Assembly: GCA_934196125.1 (NCBI GenBank)
Contig: CAKPVT010000016.1
Coordinates: 1 to 38,827, forward strand
Direction of reading: 5' to 3'
Origin: an uncultured Streptococcus sp.
Lineage (GTDB): Bacteria > Bacillota > Bacilli > Lactobacillales > Streptococcaceae
Length of the DNA: 38,827 nt
This document shows, piece by piece, positions 15,117-22,924 of this stretch. Numbering within the stretch: the first letter of the stretch is position 1; the number at the start of each line of letters is the position of its first letter. Under the pieces are notes generated by a model. That model saw only the letters and a program-made list of their open reading frames with translations. It was not told the origin of the DNA and searched no databases. The position numbers were made by a program, and so were the translations under genes.

Positions 15117-15345
15117 CTATCCCTACCATGACTGTTTTCATCTTGACCACGTAAGCCAAGTGGCACCGCTAAACTCTTATATGGTCTAAGGCAAAATCAA
15201 CTTCTCTTAGTTCCCCTTCTTCCATGACCAACTGTCCATGATTACGGTCTTTTTTTGAAAATTGCAGAGCGTTAAAGAGAATGTAACTATCAATAGCAAG
15301 CAAGAGATGAAAAAAGAAATTGCAATTCAGCTAGCGCTTTACAAA
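15117..15345 (-). pseudogene. Decayed, frameshifted gene fragment
   Basis: In the ~400 bp between the island and its terminator, one minus-strand frame reads ...LAIDSYILFNALQFSKKD, then MEEGELREVDFALDH, and stops. Moving to another frame at that point continues YKSLAVPLGLRGQDENSHGR before a stop. No start codon or ribosome site is visible. It looks like a gene tail with one indel. I do not recognise the family; the position suggests it belonged to the island. Confidence 0.4.
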
Positions 15346-15442
15346 TAGTTTACCATAAAAGAAGATTACGATTGAAGAATGAGAGAAAAAGAAGACCGAA
15401 ATCTTCTTAATCACCGCAAGTATTTTTTTCTAACAATGTCAA

Positions 15443-16321
15443 TTATTTATTTTTCAACGATTCTTTGTACATTTTTGACTTCTTACCGTACCATTCTTCA
15501 ACGGATTTCCCTTCATATTTACGGTATAGTTCGGAATATTTAAGTTTGTAGTAGGCATGTAGAAAATAAGGAGTTCCTATAAATATGACTACTGCAGGCG
15601 TTATAATGTTCATTATTATCACTGCAAGTAATATTCCAATCTCCTCTAAAGAGTTTGAAGTTTCCCCTAAAAACATAGAAACCAACCGCTTAACAATAAC
15701 AGCTACTCCCAATATTCCCATGCCATACATGGAAATCAATTTTGCTATCTTATCAATTTTTCTCGGTTCATGAGACTCATTATACATTATCTTCCGAATT
15801 CCTCTTAATTCTACCGCTACCATAAAGTATATTAAAATTATCCAAATCATCATAATGGCTAAAACAATAAAAAATGGTAGATTAGAAAGTAGAAGTCCTA
15901 TGATTAACAAATCTACTTCAATATATAAAATAATCATGTAGGTATAAGTATGGAATTGATAACGGTAAGGTAAGACAAACGCCTGATTAAAATGTTTTCC
16001 TACAATTACGAGTAATAACCATAGACATAATAAAATTAAATATACCTGCCATGTTAAAAAGTTGTAACTAGAAGGTTGAAAATCCAACCCATTTGATTGA
16101 TAATTTGTTAGTTCAGTAGAAGCGAGCGATAGTAGATAATTAAAACAAAATGGAAAAAGCAAGGTTAATATAGCAGCTTGTATTTTAAAACCAAATGTTG
16201 GTGTACCATTAATAACTTTTTTTGCTATTTTATCATGTTGCTCTTGTTGCAATTTCCTAAAGCCATCATTTTCTAAATTGATACTTTCTTCAAAACTTGC
16301 ATTGAATATTGATTTTTTCAT
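15443..16321 (-). CDS. Polytopic membrane protein, WYGKKS-tail family (copy A)
   Basis: 292 residues with about six hydrophobic spans (roughly 45-68, 89-109, 126-146, 148-170, 193-214 and 225-250). A charged N-terminus carries SFEES (~9-13), and the cytosolic C-terminal tail reads EEWYGKKSKMYKESL. ATG 16319-16321 has GGAG inside the end of the preceding 84-codon ORF, so the two are probably coupled. I do not know a function for this family. Tandem polytopic proteins next to toxin-tail remnants recall immunity proteins of secreted membrane-active toxins; that is an inference. AT content is higher than in the flanking housekeeping genes. Confidence 0.7.
   Translation of the reverse strand: MKKSIFNASFEESINLENDGFRKLQQEQHDKIAKKVINGTPTFGFKIQAAILTLLFPFCFNYLLSLASTELTNYQSNGLDFQPSSYNFLTWQVYLILLCLWLLLVIVGKHFNQAFVLPYRYQFHTYTYMIILYIEVDLLIIGLLLSNLPFFIVLAIMMIWIILIYFMVAVELRGIRKIMYNESHEPRKIDKIAKLISMYGMGILGVAVIVKRLVSMFLGETSNSLEEIGILLAVIIMNIITPAVVIFIGTPYFLHAYYKLKYSELYRKYEGKSVEEWYGKKSKMYKESLKNK
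15450..15501. repeat. Exact 52-bp direct repeat, copy 1
   Basis: Identical base for base to 17819-17870. It encodes the conserved C-terminal tail of copies A and C and is long enough for homologous recombination or slipped deletion between them. Confidence 0.85.
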
Positions 16322-16330
16322 TATAAACTC

Positions 16331-16585
16331 CTATCTAAACCAACCTAAACTTGATGTCGTCGAATTTATCATATTCGATATGTTCCCACCTATTGATGAT
16401 ATAACATTGTTGGCTGTATTTGAGATAGCTTTTCCAACATTTTTAGTCGTTTCAACTGGATCATCAATAAAATCATAGGTGAAATTCTTAATATTTTTCT
16501 TAGCATCAGGTGCTATTAATTGTCCTGCCCAAAGTAATAAGCTGTCGTTACTTGTATTTGAGTTAACTAGACTAAGAAGTATCAT
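16331..16585 (-). CDS. Small toxin-tail-like ORF preceding membrane protein A
   Basis: 84 codons. After a short hydrophobic start (MILLSLVNSN) it reads DDPVETTKNVGKAISNTANN, then an ISSIGGNISNMI segment with spaced small residues, and ends SSLGWFR. It resembles the C-terminal end of a larger secreted toxin such as an LXG-type polymorphic effector, without its N-terminal domain. The ATG has no ribosome site, and the frame remains open upstream to the edge of gene B, so it is probably a remnant. Its stop (16331-16333) lies 9 bp before the start of gene A, the usual toxin-then-immunity order. Confidence 0.45.
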   Translation of the reverse strand: MILLSLVNSNTSNDSLLLWAGQLIAPDAKKNIKNFTYDFIDDPVETTKNVGKAISNTANNVISSIGGNISNMINSTTSSLGWFR

Positions 16586-16612
16586 TTAATATAATTAGCT
16601 ATAAAATTAAAA

Positions 16613-17611
16613 CTATTTACTTTTTATTTTCATAATTAGCCATTTTATCAAACTGATAATATAATCTATTGGAAATATAACAACAATAAGAATGATGGAG
16701 AAAATAACCCATAAAGACGGAGAATCATTATTTACATTTACACTACCTATAACAACAAGTAGTACTAAGGATATAATAATTTCAATTGTATGTCTAAATA
16801 GTGGTGTCCTTATGAAAGATGGCTTTACTTGCCCGACAACTTCTAAATAAGCTCTAGATTTTTTACCGTACCAGTTTTCAAGTGAATAACCTAACTCTTG
16901 ACGATAATATTCTTGATTTGTATTAATATCTCTTAAAATAAATAATTTTGATAGACATTGGCTATAAACATATACAAATGCCAAGATAATAAATGGTGGA
17001 AAAATAGGAATTATTGCCAATAAAATACGTGCAAATATATGATTTAAACCACCTACAAAAAAGTTGGCTAAAGCGCTAATTACCCATAGTAGTATCAAAA
17101 TTCGCATAAAATATTCTTTTTGGTTAGACGTAAACGATGGTAAATTGATAATTCTCTTGCTTATAATAATAATTATGATATAAATGATAGCAGCTAAAAA
17201 CAGTAACCAATATACTAATCGAATAACTAAAAATGGAACAAAAAATTGAAAACCATAAAATATAGAATAAAATGTAGGTAAGGTAATTAGCATAGAAGCT
17301 AATTGATTCCATCTGTAAGCCTGTATCTTATTTCTTTTTGATTTGATAAACGCTAAAAAATACATAACCCATGTCATAATGGATATCACAACCCACACAT
17401 TTCCTGAAATCTCTAAATTATACTCTATCGGAGTCACAGCAACAGACAAAGGCTCCCCACTTTGGCTAACTGTCTTACCAAATGTCGGTAAAAAGATTCC
17501 TGCAAAAACGAACCATAATATTAGTATTGGAAAACCAAAGATGGGAGTCAACATATTCCATTTTTCCATTCCAGATGATTCGTCAATAATTTTTCTGTAC
17601 TCTTCGTTCAT
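16613..17611 (-). CDS. Polytopic membrane protein, WYGKKS-tail family (copy B)
   Basis: About 332 residues from ATG 17609-17611 (MNEEYRKIIDESSGMEKW); a TTG start seven codons earlier is possible. About eight hydrophobic spans. The family motif LENWYGKKSRAYLE (~250) is followed, unlike in copies A and C, by two more spans and a basic KIKSK end, so this copy has a C-terminal extension. The start lies 8 bp past the stop of the preceding 57-codon ORF, implying re-initiation. Function unknown; considered with A and C as a diverged paralogue set. Confidence 0.7.
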   Translation of the reverse strand: MNEEYRKIIDESSGMEKWNMLTPIFGFPILILWFVFAGIFLPTFGKTVSQSGEPLSVAVTPIEYNLEISGNVWVVISIMTWVMYFLAFIKSKRNKIQAYRWNQLASMLITLPTFYSIFYGFQFFVPFLVIRLVYWLLFLAAIIYIIIIIISKRIINLPSFTSNQKEYFMRILILLWVISALANFFVGGLNHIFARILLAIIPIFPPFIILAFVYVYSQCLSKLFILRDINTNQEYYRQELGYSLENWYGKKSRAYLEVVGQVKPSFIRTPLFRHTIEIIISLVLLVVIGSVNVNNDSPSLWVIFSIILIVVIFPIDYIISLIKWLIMKIKSK

Positions 17612-17619
17612 CCTATTTG

Positions 17620-17793
17620 TCACCCAAACCAAGACGATACCGTCTTAGCTCCCCCATTAAAGAAATAATCAAGAAATGCTATAATGAATAAGCCCAAGAA
17701 ACGCTTATTGATAGACTTTTCCATTGAACGTTTAACAAAGGCTTCATCTACAATATATCCACTCTCTTCAAAACTAAATTTAAATAGTTGCAT
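17620..17793 (-). CDS. Small chimeric ORF preceding membrane protein B
   Basis: 57 residues with a very good GGATAAGGAG site before ATG 17791-17793. The N-terminus (FKFSFEESGYIVDEAF) matches the start of membrane protein A (FNASFEES...). It then has one hydrophobic span (FLGLFIIAFLDYFF) and ends GGAKTVSSWFG, echoing SSLGWFR at the end of the 84-codon ORF. It looks like a family N-terminus joined to a toxin-like tail. It is well placed for expression between copies C and B. It is too short for homology alone to prove it real, but the start site is convincing. Confidence 0.5.
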   Translation of the reverse strand: MQLFKFSFEESGYIVDEAFVKRSMEKSINKRFLGLFIIAFLDYFFNGGAKTVSSWFG

Positions 17794-17814
17794 GTATTCT
17801 CCTTATCCAAGGTG

Positions 17815-18552
17815 TCATTTTTTCAACGATTCTTTGTACATTTTTGACTTCTTACCGTACCATTCTTCAATGGAGTAATCAGATAACTGACGATAATCTT
17901 CTAAGTATTTTTGTAAATAGTAACCTTGGAAATTATCTGCTCCTAAAGCGGTTATAAAGTATAATCCTAATAACATAACTAAAGGGAAGCCTAGCAACCC
18001 TAAGGTTCTAAATAGTTCATTATGATAAATATCACCTTCTCCTGGTAAAAATAAACGTAGAATAAAGAGAAGTAGAATAACTATCCCACCATACTTCTTA
18101 GAAAAAGTCACAAAATAATCTAGAAAGCGAGCTAAAGGATTCTTGAAAGACTGTTGACCATAAAGAGCTTTTAAGGTATCTTGTTTAAACCATTGATAGC
18201 GGTCAAGTCCGACAAATAAAAATAGTAAGACATAGATTACAGTTCCTAAAATATTTCCCAAAACTAGGGAAGCAGCAATGATACTAAAAATAACTCCCTG
18301 AATATAAAGACACCCCATTATGACAAACATATTTTTATTATAATAATAGTAAGATAAAACCCGATTATTCTTAATTTTTCACGTCTCCAAAAGATAATAA
18401 CACGTTGGTAGAATTCCAATGAGTAGAGGAATTAACATTAGAGTAGCAGCTTTAATAAAATAAGGTCTCCCTTCTGGATGATTGTCAGTATAAATACCTA
18501 CCCAATATATATAGAGCATAAAAAACAATACAGTAAAAAATCCAAATATCAC
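17815..18552 (-). pseudogene. Polytopic membrane protein, WYGKKS-tail family (copy C), interrupted by TGA
   Basis: The intact downstream part (17815-18330) gives 171 residues with four to five spans and the tail IEEWYGKKSKMYKES. Its ATG has no ribosome site. Upstream, in the same frame, lie 16 codons, then TGA (18379-18381), then 57 further codons encoding two spans (GFFTVLFFMLYIYWVGI and LMLIPLLIGILPTCYYLL). Read through, this is ~245 residues, close to its paralogues, so a single nonsense mutation split the gene. The family N-terminus with SFEES is missing too: the frame runs into the adhE terminator. Confidence 0.65.
17819..17870. repeat. Exact 52-bp direct repeat, copy 2
   Basis: Identical to 15450-15501, in the same orientation, 2.4 kb away. 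It encodes the shared tail of copy C. Confidence 0.85.
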
Positions 18553-18566
18553 ACCCTTATTGTACC

Positions 18567-18596
18567 ATAAAAGCCTCCCAAAGGGAAGCTTTTATG
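18567..18596. terminator. Bidirectional terminator between adhE and the island
   Basis: AAAAGC(C)TCCC and GGGA(A)GCTTTT arms with an AAA loop, inside a longer CCATAAAAGC/GCTTTTATGG palindrome. It terminates adhE on the minus strand. Confidence 0.8.
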
Positions 18597-18624
18597 GTAT
18601 TGACTGCTAACTAAACAACTAATA

Positions 18625-21306
18625 TTAGAACATATCAATCAAAAGTTGTTTCAATTCTGAAATGTATGGTTGACGTGGGTTTGCTGGAGTACATTGGTCA
18701 TCATATGCCAAACTTGCCAAACGATCAACTGCTGCATCAAAGGCTTCTTTTGTAACACCATTAGCAGAAAGTTTGGGTTCAACGTCAACAGCATGCATCA
18801 ATTTATCAATGCGATCGCAAAGTGCTTCGACTAATTCTGCATCATCTTTACCTTTAAGACCAATATAACGCGCAATATCTGCGTAATCTTTTTGAGCACG
18901 GTATTCTTCATAACGTGGGTAAACTGAGCGTTTAACATTACCAGATACACCGTTATAGCGGATAACATGTTGCATTGCGATTGAAATAGCTAAACCGTGT
19001 GGAAGTCCAAATTCACCACCTGTTTTGTGAGCAAGTGAATGGTTGATACCTAAGAAAGCATTACCAAATGCCATACCAGCAATAGCTGCTGCATAATGCA
19101 TGTTTTCTTTAGCTTTTTCACCACGAAGTGTTGGGTTCTTAGGATCGTAGTTATAAGCATCTTCAAGATTTTCAATAATCAACTTGATGGCTTCAAGAGA
19201 CCATGGACGTGTAAAGTCAGATGCCATAACTGATACGTAAGATTCAAGAGCATGTGACAAAGCATCTAATCCTGACCAAGCTACTGTACGTTTTGGCACA
19301 GTCATAACAAATTCTGGATCAACAATAGCAACTTGTGGTACCAATTCATAATCAGCAAGTGGGTATTTCACGTGTGTATAATCATCAGTAATAACCGCAA
19401 ATGGTGTCACCTCAGCACCTGTACCAGATGTGGTTGGGATACAGAAGAGACGTGTTGTTGTTTGATGTTTGAATTTCACAATACGTTTACGAATATCAAT
19501 GAATTTTTGTTGCAATTCAAGGAAAAATTCGCTAACAGCATCATAACTATCAAGGAATTCATCACCACGGTCAAGATAAACTTCATAAATTAAACGTGCA
19601 ATCTTAGATGCATCAATAGCAGAGCCACCACCAATTGCAATGACTGTATCTGGTTTGAAATCACGCATTTGTTTTGCAATTTCGATTGTTTGTCCAAGAG
19701 TTGGGTCTGGTTTGATTGTTCCGTAAATTGATGTTGCGACTTTTTCATCACGCAATGCCAATTGAGCAAGGACAGTGTCAACAAATCCAAATTGAACCAT
19801 TCCTGGGTCTGCTACAATCAAAGCACGTTGCATTGGTTCATATTCATCTTGCAAATATGAGATAGCATTCTTTTCGTAGTAAGTTTTTTCTGGTAAGCGA
19901 ATCCATTGTGGACGGTTACGACGTTTCGCAACAGTCTTGATATTTAAGAGATCGCCAGTTGAAAGATTGTGTGACAATGAATTTTTCCCCCATGATCCTG
20001 TTCCAAGTGTTAAGCTGGCTTTAAGTGCATCTGTATAGACATCACCGATACCTCCGACTGAATCTGGTTGGTTAACCAAGACACGTGATGCTTTCACGGC
20101 ATCGCCATATGTTGCTACAAATGGGTCTGCTTGTGAACCAATTTGGATACCAGCATTGTGTCCTGCACCTTGATAATCAAGAAGCGCTTCAACAATTTCG
20201 ATACCTTCTTCACGATCTTTAGCTTTGTACACTGAAAGAAGTGGAGACAGTTTTTCTGATGATAGTTTTTCACCGATGTTTTTCTTGTCAAGCTCAAACA
20301 AGAGAACATCTTTACCTTCTGGCAATTTCACACCAGCTTGTTCACAAATCCAAGTTGCTGGCATTCCGGCAACGGGACCGTTTACACCATGGTTGTCATT
20401 GAAAACAAAGTCTTCAATTTTCTTGTAGTCCTTCTTAGGTACTAAGTAAGCACCTTTATCTTGCATTTTTTGCAACCATTCTTTGTAAACTGGCGCTTCA
20501 ACGACTGCTGAATTTTCAGTCGCACAAATCATACCATTATCAAAGCGTTTTGATAACAACAAGTCTTCCACAGCGCGGTCAATATGAGCAGTTGCATCAA
20601 CATAGATAGCACCATTACCTGCACCAACACCCATTGATGGGTTACCTGATTTAAGGGCTGCATTTACCATACCAGGTCCACCAGTTGCCAAAATAGAAGC
20701 AATTTTCTTGTTTTGGATAAGGGCTGTTGTGTTAGCGATTGATGGCGTTTCAATCCATTGGACAATATTTTCAGGAGCACCAGCTTTCACCGCAGCGTCG
20801 TAAAGAATTTTTGCTGCATGAGCCGAACATTTTTGTGCTTGTGGGTGGAATGCAAAAACAATGGCATTACGTGTTTTCAACGCTACCAAAATTTTAAACA
20901 TTGTTGTTGATGTTGGGTTTGTTGTTGGGACAATACCTGCTAAAACACCAAGAGGTGCTGCAATTTGAATACTTCCAGAAACCTTATCTTCACCAATGAT
21001 ACCAACTGTTTTTTCGTTTTTGATACGTTCGTAAACGTATTCTGTTGCGAAGTGGTTTTTAGTATCTTTATCCTCAACGACACCACGACCAGTTTCGGCA
21101 TGTGCTTCTTTTGCCAATTCTAGCGAAGCTTCAGAACCTGCAAGAGCCATAGCTGCTACAATTTTATCAACTTGTTCTTGTGAATAAGTTGCATAAACGC
21201 GCTCAGCTTCAAGAGCTTTATCGACAAGAGCACCTGTATACTGCTGGGCTGCTTCTTCAGCGCTCAACTCGTTATTCTTTACATCTGCATTTGTTGCTTT
21301 AGCCAT
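18625..21306 (-). CDS. adhE: Bifunctional acetaldehyde-CoA/alcohol dehydrogenase
   Basis: 893 residues. The N-terminal aldehyde dehydrogenase half (to ~450) converts acetyl-CoA to acetaldehyde; the catalytic Cys is in FDNGMICATENS (~255). The C-terminal iron-dependent alcohol dehydrogenase half makes ethanol, with GGGSAIDASK (NAD binding) and the metal-ligand region NHSLAHKTGGEFGLPHGLA. This is the mixed-acid fermentation enzyme that regenerates NAD+ and forms spirosomes. RBS AAGGAGG precedes ATG 21304-21306. It is a single-gene transcript with a Rex-type operator at its promoter and its own terminator. Confidence 0.98.
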   Translation of the reverse strand: MAKATNADVKNNELSAEEAAQQYTGALVDKALEAERVYATYSQEQVDKIVAAMALAGSEASLELAKEAHAETGRGVVEDKDTKNHFATEYVYERIKNEKTVGIIGEDKVSGSIQIAAPLGVLAGIVPTTNPTSTTMFKILVALKTRNAIVFAFHPQAQKCSAHAAKILYDAAVKAGAPENIVQWIETPSIANTTALIQNKKIASILATGGPGMVNAALKSGNPSMGVGAGNGAIYVDATAHIDRAVEDLLLSKRFDNGMICATENSAVVEAPVYKEWLQKMQDKGAYLVPKKDYKKIEDFVFNDNHGVNGPVAGMPATWICEQAGVKLPEGKDVLLFELDKKNIGEKLSSEKLSPLLSVYKAKDREEGIEIVEALLDYQGAGHNAGIQIGSQADPFVATYGDAVKASRVLVNQPDSVGGIGDVYTDALKASLTLGTGSWGKNSLSHNLSTGDLLNIKTVAKRRNRPQWIRLPEKTYYEKNAISYLQDEYEPMQRALIVADPGMVQFGFVDTVLAQLALRDEKVATSIYGTIKPDPTLGQTIEIAKQMRDFKPDTVIAIGGGSAIDASKIARLIYEVYLDRGDEFLDSYDAVSEFFLELQQKFIDIRKRIVKFKHQTTTRLFCIPTTSGTGAEVTPFAVITDDYTHVKYPLADYELVPQVAIVDPEFVMTVPKRTVAWSGLDALSHALESYVSVMASDFTRPWSLEAIKLIIENLEDAYNYDPKNPTLRGEKAKENMHYAAAIAGMAFGNAFLGINHSLAHKTGGEFGLPHGLAISIAMQHVIRYNGVSGNVKRSVYPRYEEYRAQKDYADIARYIGLKGKDDAELVEALCDRIDKLMHAVDVEPKLSANGVTKEAFDAAVDRLASLAYDDQCTPANPRQPYISELKQLLIDMF

Positions 21307-21484
21307 TAAGAAAACCTCCTTATAAGTACCCTTAAAATAAGTGCCTCAATTTTGGGGAAGAACAATGAATGAATGACACCAAGATAAAAACAAAGCCTGT
21401 ATAGTCGTCTAAAACCTCAACAGAGGTCAAAAAAACTCTCTTCACTACACAAAATCAAAGGTTAAGTCCTTCAACTATTAATCA

Positions 21485-21502
21485 TTGTGATGTTCTTCAC
21501 CA
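21485..21502. promoter_or_regulatory. Rex operator at the adhE promoter
   Basis: TTGTGATGTTCTTCACCA differs by one base from the Rex pattern TTGTGA-N6-TCACAA. It sits just downstream of the -10, over the expected transcription start, where a repressor would block initiation. Rex releases DNA when NADH is high, which fits the adhE role; Rex control of adhE is known in other streptococci. Confidence 0.7.
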
Positions 21503-21505
21503 ACT

Positions 21506-21533
21506 ATATTAAACTTTTTTCAAAAAAAGTCAA
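21506..21533 (-). promoter_or_regulatory. adhE promoter
   Basis: -35 TTGACT (21528-21533) and -10 TAATAT (21506-21511), 16 bp apart, on the minus strand. The transcript would carry a ~190-nt leader (21307-21499), in which only a small CCTC-AACA-GAGG hairpin near 21412-21428 stands out. Confidence 0.65.
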
Positions 21534-21561
21534 GTATTTTTTGTAAGCTTTTTCATTTTTA

Positions 21562-21578
21562 TTACAAAAGCGTTGTAA
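21562..21578. promoter_or_regulatory. Dyad TTACAA-N5-TTGTAA upstream of adhE
   Basis: A perfect 6-bp inverted repeat (21562-21567 and 21573-21578), about 30 bp upstream of the -35. The position suits a second regulator. It does not fit the cre consensus well. The remaining ~160 bp up to the rpsO terminator show nothing clear. Confidence 0.35.
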
Positions 21579-21736
21579 GGGGATACAAAAGAAACTCCGC
21601 AAGCCTTGCTATATTAATGTTTTTATCACTTTTGACACGATTCTCTCATTTTATTTAATCATCTCAAGATTATTATCGTTTGCTTTCTTTTTTTGTAAAA
21701 TTTGTCTTTTTAAAAGAAAAATCATTTTGAAAATAC

Positions 21737-21770
21737 AAAAAAGCCCCTTGGAAAAAACCAAGAAGCTTTT
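21737..21770. terminator. Bidirectional terminator after rpsO
   Basis: AAAAAGC...CTTGG and CCAAG...GCTTTT arms around an AAAAAA loop, 20 bp past the rpsO stop. Confidence 0.75.
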
Positions 21771-21789
21771 AGTTGACTTGGGTGTCTGA

Positions 21790-22059
21790 TTAACGACGAA
21801 GTCCGAGTGATGCGATCAATTCGCGGTAACGGTTAACGTCTGTGCGGCGAAGGTATGCCAACAAGTTACGACGGTGACCGATTTTTTTCATCAATCCACG
21901 GTAAGTTGCGTGGTCTTTTTTGTGTTGTTTAATGTGCTCGTTAAGGTGGTTGATTTCCCAAGTAAGAACAGCTACTTGAACTTCAACTGAACCTGTGTCA
22001 CCTTCGTGACGTGCGTATTGAGCAATGATTTCATTTTTTTTCTCTTTTGAGATTGCCAT
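21790..22059 (-). CDS. rpsO: 30S ribosomal protein S15
   Basis: 89-residue S15, the normal length. MAISKEKKNEIIAQYARHEG, GSVEVQVAVLTWEINHL, HKKDHATYRGLMKKIGHRR and the YRELIASLGLRR end are all conserved. It binds 16S rRNA helices 20-22. RBS AAAAGGAG precedes ATG 22057-22059. It is a monocistronic gene with its own promoter, leader and terminator. Confidence 0.98.
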   Translation of the reverse strand: MAISKEKKNEIIAQYARHEGDTGSVEVQVAVLTWEINHLNEHIKQHKKDHATYRGLMKKIGHRRNLLAYLRRTDVNRYRELIASLGLRR

Positions 22060-22183
22060 AATAATTTTCTCCTTTTATATTGCTTCATCCGAGTCGTAGG
22101 TTTTTGGCGTCTCCTACAACCAAGAAAAAGTTACTTGTCATACGACGGTTCTTATTATAGCAGATTACTGCTGCTTTTGTCAA
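22060..22183 (-). promoter_or_regulatory. rpsO promoter and structured leader
   Basis: TTGACA (22178-22183) and TATAAT (22154-22159) with an 18-bp spacer form a strong promoter. The ~85-nt leader contains GTAGG...CCTAC and repeated GTCGTA/TACGAC-like elements that can pair. S15 commonly represses its own mRNA through such leader structures; this role is inferred. Between 22184 and 22374 nothing else is seen apart from the possible HAD-gene promoter (TATACT, 22338-22343). Confidence 0.5.
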
Positions 22184-22374
22184 AGATTTTTAATGTTTTT
22201 AGCTAAGGTCATCTAAAAGTTATTTGGAAGTCATCCATTTGAAAAACTTTTTTTCAAAAATTTATCAAGAAAGTCAGAAAAAATGACAAGAACATTCTAA
22301 ACAACGCTCAGCTATTTTCATCTTTTCCAAAATCAACTATACTGAAATCAAACAACAAGAAAGCGAGAACTCTT

Positions 22375-22428
22375 ATGACAAAATCTTTAATTATCATGGA
22401 TATTGACGGAACATTGACAAACTCTTGA
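22375..22428 (+). pseudogene. N-terminal stub of a HAD-family phosphatase
   Basis: ATG at 22375 with a GCGAGAA upstream encodes MTKSLIIMDIDGTLTNS and then stops. DIDGTLT is HAD motif I with the nucleophile Asp. The remaining ~250 residues are gone: the sequence turns directly into the 3' part of a minus-strand RpiR gene. It is a clean deletion scar; no function can remain. Confidence 0.7.
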
Positions 22429-22924
22429 TATAGTCGTCTTTTGGTACCGTCACCAGCTGATTAATCTCCTGCATTTGAAATTGAAAATTCTCCGCAAAAT
22501 ACAAATTCGCTGATGAAGTATAACTGTCGATGATGTTTGCTTTTGACATTTTTTCAACGGCAGAAACCAACGTTTCTGGGTCTGCTAACCCCAAGGTATC
22601 CTCGATTGTTCGCTCATAAACCTCTTTTAACCGCAACATCACCTCATAGTGCGTATCCGTTTCTAAAATTGGAAAATCAATATCTGAGACTTGGTGATTT
22701 TGACCTTGTTGGAGATCTGTTCGCAAAAGTAATTTCAAGTCATTGACCCCACGCAATCCCAGCTTATTAATCAAGCGGTAAATGGTCGAAACAGAAATAA
22801 AAAGTTTATCTGAAACTTCCCTCGGTTTTAAGGCAATAAATTCTTCTGGATTTTCTTAAAAGTAATCTACTAAAATCTGTTCCGTCGGTGTTAGGTGTTC
22901 TAGTAATTGTAACCTTTGTATCAT
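22394..22924 (-). pseudogene. RpiR-family regulator, broken at both ends
   Basis: ATG 22922-22924 overlaps the MFS stop as ATGA. MIQRLQLLEHLTPTEQILVDYF is followed by TAA (22856-22858), then the same frame continues ENPEEFIALKPREVSDKLFI and STIYRLINKLGLRGVNDLK, an RpiR/HTH_6 domain. The C-terminal sugar-isomerase (SIS) domain is lost a little after residue 155, where the sequence joins the HAD stub. Thus there is one nonsense codon and one 3' deletion. The original protein was probably a sugar-phosphate-responsive regulator co-expressed with the MFS gene. Confidence 0.7.

Noticed and set aside
21562..21578. The adhE upstream dyad as a CcpA cre site
   Set aside because: The spacing around CG does not fit the cre consensus; it is kept only as an unassigned dyad.
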